Source of the DNA: Jatrophihabitans_A sp035248685
GTDB taxonomy: Bacteria > Actinomycetota > Actinomycetes > Mycobacteriales > Jatrophihabitantaceae
Length of the DNA: 64,000 nucleotides
Assembly (NCBI GenBank): GCA_035248685.1
Contig: DATFHF010000014.1
Coordinates: forward strand, 22,231-86,230
Direction of reading: 5' to 3'
In this document: piece after piece, positions 60,193 through 64,000 of the stretch
Numbering within the stretch: position 1 is the first letter of the stretch
Layout of the letters: every line of letters starts with the position of its first letter
The notes under the pieces: model-generated
What the model saw: the letters and a program-made list of their open reading frames with translations, nothing else
Databases searched by the model: none
Told to the model about the DNA's origin: nothing
Translations under genes and position numbers: made by a program

Positions 60193-61035
60193 TCATTCCT
60201 CCGAGTGTCCGTATAGATCGCCTCGCCGATGCCGGCCGGATGTAGCAGGTACCGCACCTTCGAAGATGGTGCCTTGGAACCGGGTGTGCAACCGACGATG
60301 TCGCCGACCCCGGGCGGTGGCCGAGGTCGCCGCATCGCCGCTGGCCAACAGAATGTCGCCACCCAGCCCGCTGACGATGTCGACGGTCCGCGGTAGGCCG
60401 GTGCCATGACCGGGCAGGCAGGTCCGACTGGTGCCCGATAGCGCCATGTTCAGCGCGGACTGATCGTCGGTGGCGCCGCGAGTGGCCAGCGTGCCGAGCA
60501 GGCCCACCCCGGCGTCGGCTACCGCGAAGCGCAGCACACCGTGCTCGGCGATGGTCTGCGCCGCCATGAACCCGATGCTCTGGGCATGGTCACAGACGTT
60601 GCTGCCGACCTCGGCCAGCGCGACGTGCAGCGCGTGCGCAACATCGGTGTCGCTGGCGGCCACCCGGTGGTAGACCAGCGACGTCAGCTCCCGGACGTCC
60701 TGCCGGCTACGCAACGGACGCACCTCGAGCAGGCTGTCGTGCAGATCCCGTCCGCGCACCGCGGGCAACGCGTGCTCGCCGCCGAACTCCTCGATCAGCT
60801 GGCCGAGTCGCATCCGGGCGGCGTAGAAGGCTCGGTCATCGGTGAGTCCGGTCAGCCGGATCCGAGCGCCCTGCTCGGCAGCCAGGTGCGCCACCGCGGC
60901 AACCCCCACCAGATGCACCGGATCTAGGAAGGTGACGTCGGCCAGGTCGAGTACCCGCACGCCGGGATCGCCGGAATGTTCGATCGTCTCGAACGATTCC
61001 AGCCGGCGTGCGCTGCGAACCGGTATCACTGGCAC
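60193..61035 (-). CDS. STAS-HATPase regulatory protein (anti-sigma-like)
   Basis: A 280-residue protein. Residues 1-80 resemble an STAS-like domain (VRVLDLADVTFLDPVHLVGV). Residues about 100-260 form a GHKL ATPase fold: LHVALAEVGSNVCDHAQS (N box), FAVADAGVGLLGTLA (G1) and GHGTGLPRTVDIVSGLGG (G2). It lacks a His-kinase phospho-acceptor. With the downstream STAS-like gene it forms a partner-switching pair whose target is not in view. GTG 61035, or the nearby GTG 61029 with AGGAG. Confidence 0.78.
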   Translation of the reverse strand: MPVIPVRSARRLESFETIEHSGDPGVRVLDLADVTFLDPVHLVGVAAVAHLAAEQGARIRLTGLTDDRAFYAARMRLGQLIEEFGGEHALPAVRGRDLHDSLLEVRPLRSRQDVRELTSLVYHRVAASDTDVAHALHVALAEVGSNVCDHAQSIGFMAAQTIAEHGVLRFAVADAGVGLLGTLATRGATDDQSALNMALSGTSRTCLPGHGTGLPRTVDIVSGLGGDILLASGDAATSATARGRRHRRLHTRFQGTIFEGAVPATSGRHRRGDLYGHSEE

Positions 61036-61193
61036 TCCTGAAGGACTTGCGGTGCTTGCGTAGTTTGTGAGTTAAGACAAACACCCACGGTACGAACACG
61101 GTCGGTAACTAGTTCCCTTCGACGTTCCAACCCCGGTGACGCTGCCAGACACCGGCGACAGAACCGATGCGCCGCGGCTGCGACGATGACCGG

Positions 61194-61991
61194 ATGGCAG
61201 GTCAAGCGATCCCCGAGTTGCATGACGATCTCGGCGCACCGGTGCCGCTACCCGCTCCACCCCGCCGGGTGGTCTCGCTGGTGCCGTCATTGACCGAGGC
61301 CATCGCCCGGTCTCGGCCGGGGCTGCTGGTCGGAGCGACCGACTGGTGCAGCCACCCGGCCGACCTGGAGGTACGCCGGGTGCGCGGCACCAAGAACCCG
61401 GACATCCGCACCATCGTGGAACTCCGGCCGGATCTGGTGATTTGCAATCAGGAGGAGAACCGCGAGTTGGACGTCCGGCGGCTGCGGCAGGCCGGCGTGC
61501 CGGTCTGGGTGAGCAGGATCGAGACCCTGGACGAGGCGTTCGACTCGATGGAGCGACTGTTCCATTCGGCGCTGCCCGGCCCGGTCCCGGACTGGCTGAG
61601 CCAGGCCCGTGCCGTGTGGCACCCGCCGGCGATCGGTCCCCGGCACCGGGTTGCGGTGGCGATCTGGCGCGATCCCTGGATGGTGGTCGGCAGTCGTACC
61701 TTCACCGGCGACCTGCTGGCCCGGCTCGGCGCCGACAATGTCTTTGCCGAGCACGCCGACCGGTACCCGACGGTCACCGTCGGTGACATTATGGCGGCCG
61801 GGCCGGAACTGGTGCTGCTGCCGGACGAGCCGTACCCGTTCAGCGCGACCGACGGCCCGGAAGCCTTCGCCGCCGACGGCCCGCGCACCGTGCTGGTCAG
61901 TGGCCGGCTGCTGACCTGGTACGGACCGTCGCTGGTCACCGCTCGGAACGAGCTGACCGCCGCGTTGACCGGCCGAAACGGCCATACCTAG
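61194..61991 (+). CDS. Helical-backbone metal-chelate-binding protein (BtuF-like, no signal peptide)
   Basis: A 265-residue protein with the cobalamin/siderophore-binding fold: RRVVSLVPSLTEAIARSRPG, VGATDWCSHPADL, GTKNPDIRTIVELRPDLVIC, and LLARLGADNVFAEHADRYPT. It starts without any signal peptide or lipobox, so it is probably cytosolic rather than a transporter partner. It precedes the B12-dependent mutase icmF by about 100 bases, hinting at cobalamin handling. ATG 61194 has GACGAT six bases upstream. Confidence 0.8.
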   Translation: MAGQAIPELHDDLGAPVPLPAPPRRVVSLVPSLTEAIARSRPGLLVGATDWCSHPADLEVRRVRGTKNPDIRTIVELRPDLVICNQEENRELDVRRLRQAGVPVWVSRIETLDEAFDSMERLFHSALPGPVPDWLSQARAVWHPPAIGPRHRVAVAIWRDPWMVVGSRTFTGDLLARLGADNVFAEHADRYPTVTVGDIMAAGPELVLLPDEPYPFSATDGPEAFAADGPRTVLVSGRLLTWYGPSLVTARNELTAALTGRNGHT

Positions 61992-62092
61992 ATACCGGTT
62001 TTGCCGGGTACCGTGGTTTACTAGGACGTCCTAGTAACTGGCCCCGCAGACCACCTCGCCGGGCCCGGCGCAAGCGCCTTTGGGAGCTGACT

Positions 62093-64000
62093 GTGTCTGA
62101 CCTGCACGTGCCCCAGCATCCGATCCGGGTGCTGACCGCGGCTGCCCTGTTCGACGGCCACGACGCGGCCATCAACATCATGCGCCGGATTCTGCAGTCC
62201 CAGGGCGCCGAGGTGATCCACCTCGGGCACAACCGTTCGGTGGACGAGGTGGTGACCGCCGCCATCCAGGAGGACGTCCAAGCGGTGGCGATCAGCTCCT
62301 ACCAGGGCGGCCACGTCGAGTACTTCGAGTACCTGGTCAAGCTGCTTGCTGAGCGCGGCGCGTCCGACATCAAGGTGTATGGCGGCGGTGGCGGCACCAT
62401 CGTCGCCGAGGAGATCGAGTACCTGCACTCGGTCGGCGTGGCTCGGATCTTCTCGCCGGAGGACGGCCAGCAGCTCGGCCTGGCCCGAATGGTCAACACC
62501 ATCATCGCCGAATCCGACCGGTCGCCGGCCGACCCCGGGTCGGACCTGCTGAGCCGGGTGCGCGCCGGCGAGACGGCGGCGCTGGCCCGCACCATCTCAC
62601 TATTGCAACTCGGCGAATTGTCGGAGGCCGCGCTGGCCGAACTGCGCAGCCGGACCGGCTCCGGCGTGGTGCTCGGCATCACCGGCACCGGCGGCTCGGG
62701 CAAGTCATCGCTGACCGACGAGCTGATCCGGCGGATCCGGGTGGACCAGCAGGACAAGGTTCGGGTCGCGGTGCTGGCGATCGACCCCACGCGCCGCAAG
62801 GCCGGCGGCGCGCTGCTCGGTGACCGGATCCGGATGAACAGCCTCGGCGCGGACCAGGTGTACTTCCGCTCGCTGGCCACCCGCGGCAGCGGCTCGGAGA
62901 TCCCGCCCAGCCTGCCGGACGCGATAGCCGCCTGCCGTACCGCCGGCTTCGACCTGATCATCGTGGAGACGCCCGGCATCGGCCAGGGCGATTCGGGCAT
63001 CGTCAACCTGACCGACTGCTCGCTGTACGTGATGACCGCCGAGTTCGGTGCCGCGTCCCAGCTGGAGAAGATCGACATGCTCGACTTCGCCGACGTGGTC
63101 GCGATCAACAAGTACGAGCGGCGCGGATCCGAGGACGCCCGCCGCGATGTGGCTCGGCAACTGGTGCGCAATCGCGAGTCGTTCGGCCAGTCCTGGCAGG
63201 ACATGCCGGTGTTCGGGACGAGTGCGGCAAGCTACAACGACGACGGCGTGACCGCGCTGTACCAGCACCTGCTTCAGCTGTTGATCGACAAGGGCCTGCC
63301 GGCCGGGGACGGCGTGTTGCCCCGGGTGTCGGTACGAGCCTCGACCGGCCTGACCACGCCGGTGCCGGCCAACCGGGTGCGCTACCTGGCCGAGATCGCC
63401 GACACCGTCCGCGGCTATCACGCCGCCACCGAGCGTCAGGTGTCGTTGGTACGCAATCGGCAGGCTTTGCAGACCAGTCGCGAGCTGGTCGGCGACTTGG
63501 AACCGCTGCGCGAAGCCAGCGAGCAGGTGGCCGCCGAGCTCGACCCGGCGACGGTCAGCGCGCTCGAGGCATGGCCGCAAACCGTGGCCGACTACTCCGG
63601 TGACGAGCTGGTGGTACGGATTCGCGACCGGGAACTGCACACCGCGCTCACCCGCAGCACGCTGTCCGGCAACCAGGTACGCCGGGTGGCGCTGCCCCGG
63701 TACACCGATCAGGGCGAGCTGTTGCGGTTCCTGCGGTCGGAGAACCTGCCCGGTTATTTCCCGTATACCGCAGGGGTGTTCCCGTTCAAGCGGGACAACG
63801 AGGACCCGGCCCGGATGTTCGCCGGCGAGGGCGACGCCTTCCGCACCAATCGCCGCTTCCACCTGCTGTCCGAGGGGCAGCCGGCCACCCGGCTGTCCAC
63901 CGCGTTCGACTCGGTGACGTTGTACGGCCGCGATCCCGGTGAACGCCCTGATATCTACGGCAAGGTCGGCACGTCCGGGGTGTCCATCGCCACCTTGGAC
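62093..64000 (+). CDS. icmF: Fused isobutyryl-CoA mutase IcmF (3' end cut by window edge)
   Basis: 636 codons are visible and the frame is open at base 64000. Order of domains: cobalamin-binding (about 1-140: AALFDGHDAAINIMRRIL with the cobalt-ligand His motif DGH, and KVYGGGGGTIV), a MeaI-type GTPase chaperone (about 160-420: GITGTGGSGKSSLTDEL, IIVETPGIGQGDSGI), then the beginning of the mutase substrate-binding domain (about 510 onward, YTAGVFPFKRDNEDPARMFA). This three-part layout is specific to IcmF, which interconverts isobutyryl- and n-butyryl-CoA or related pairs. GTG 62093 has GGGAG six bases upstream. Confidence 0.93.
   Translation, partial: MSDLHVPQHPIRVLTAAALFDGHDAAINIMRRILQSQGAEVIHLGHNRSVDEVVTAAIQEDVQAVAISSYQGGHVEYFEYLVKLLAERGASDIKVYGGGGGTIVAEEIEYLHSVGVARIFSPEDGQQLGLARMVNTIIAESDRSPADPGSDLLSRVRAGETAALARTISLLQLGELSEAALAELRSRTGSGVVLGITGTGGSGKSSLTDELIRRIRVDQQDKVRVAVLAIDPTRRKAGGALLGDRIRMNSLGADQVYFRSLATRGSGSEIPPSLPDAIAACRTAGFDLIIVETPGIGQGDSGIVNLTDCSLYVMTAEFGAASQLEKIDMLDFADVVAINKYERRGSEDARRDVARQLVRNRESFGQSWQDMPVFGTSAASYNDDGVTALYQHLLQLLIDKGLPAGDGVLPRVSVRASTGLTTPVPANRVRYLAEIADTVRGYHAATERQVSLVRNRQALQTSRELVGDLEPLREASEQVAAELDPATVSALEAWPQTVADYSGDELVVRIRDRELHTALTRSTLSGNQVRRVALPRYTDQGELLRFLRSENLPGYFPYTAGVFPFKRDNEDPARMFAGEGDAFRTNRRFHLLSEGQPATRLSTAFDSVTLYGRDPGERPDIYGKVGTSGVSIATLD

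Overview
The window reads as chromosomal DNA of a high-GC actinobacterium (Actinomycetota). The markers are the fused 2-oxoglutarate metabolism enzyme Kgd, WhiB and PdtaS, a SigR/RsrA-type sigma/zinc anti-sigma pair, nickel superoxide dismutase with its dedicated protease, F420-dependent luciferase-like enzymes, a DUF6104 micro-protein, a DasR-like regulator, and many leaderless promoters (a TANNNT box 5-7 bases before ATG/GTG). The order DAG kinase - WhiB1 - PdtaS ... SigH/RshA ... SRAP ... AroA - RsgA follows the Rv3218-Rv3228 block of Mycobacterium tuberculosis as I remember it. The genus cannot be named from this window.

Layout: 0-7.6 kb: sugar kinase, trehalose-phosphatase, an ABC exporter pair and kgd. 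7.6-12.5 kb: an accessory patch with looser codon use, holding two uncharacterised minus-strand genes that look defence-like, a frameshifted DUF429 gene, a shattered GNAT remnant and a streptomycin/hydroxyurea-type phosphotransferase. 12.5-19 kb: methyltransferase, oxidoreductases, a YczE/MocR divergent pair and malic enzyme. 19-22 kb: sodX/sodN, then four copies of a seven-codon gene (MRNxEWP) around a membrane protein with a degenerate GGDEF-like tail. 22-25.4 kb: a phosphatase fused in frame to an RsbW-like anti-sigma factor, SigF-like sigma factor, membrane protein and DAG kinase. 25.6-32.4 kb: whiB1, pdtaS, then an amino-sugar locus (MurQ, SIS isomerase, DasR-like repressor with two operators, DUF3311 plus a sodium:solute symporter). 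32.4-42.4 kb: the SigR/RsrA pair, an S4 protein, tRNA-editing protein, acyl-CoA ligase, SRAP, epimerase, aroA, rsgA and an aminotransferase. 42.4-51.7 kb: hisN and metabolic enzymes, a secreted CAP protein, a fused keto-acid dehydrogenase E1, and mtnA with a class II aldolase. 51.8-55 kb: two tandem secreted S53 peptidases. 55-64 kb: DUF72, an F420 enzyme, a HAD phosphatase, a threonine dehydratase-like enzyme, a toxin-antitoxin remnant, an STAS-like/ATPase regulatory pair, a metal-chelate-binding protein and the start of the fused mutase icmF, which runs off the end.

Several parts are linked by visible control signals: dre-like operators between the SIS/MurQ genes and the DasR-like gene, a SigR-type GGAAT-N19-GTT promoter in front of the sigma gene itself, a CRP-like palindrome before whiB1, direct repeats between the YczE and MocR genes, and overlapping -10 boxes between the DUF2087 gene and hisN. 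The most unusual signal is the micro-gene family at 19.98-21.87 kb. Its four copies have strong ribosome-binding sites and differ from each other only at synonymous positions and in one variable residue.
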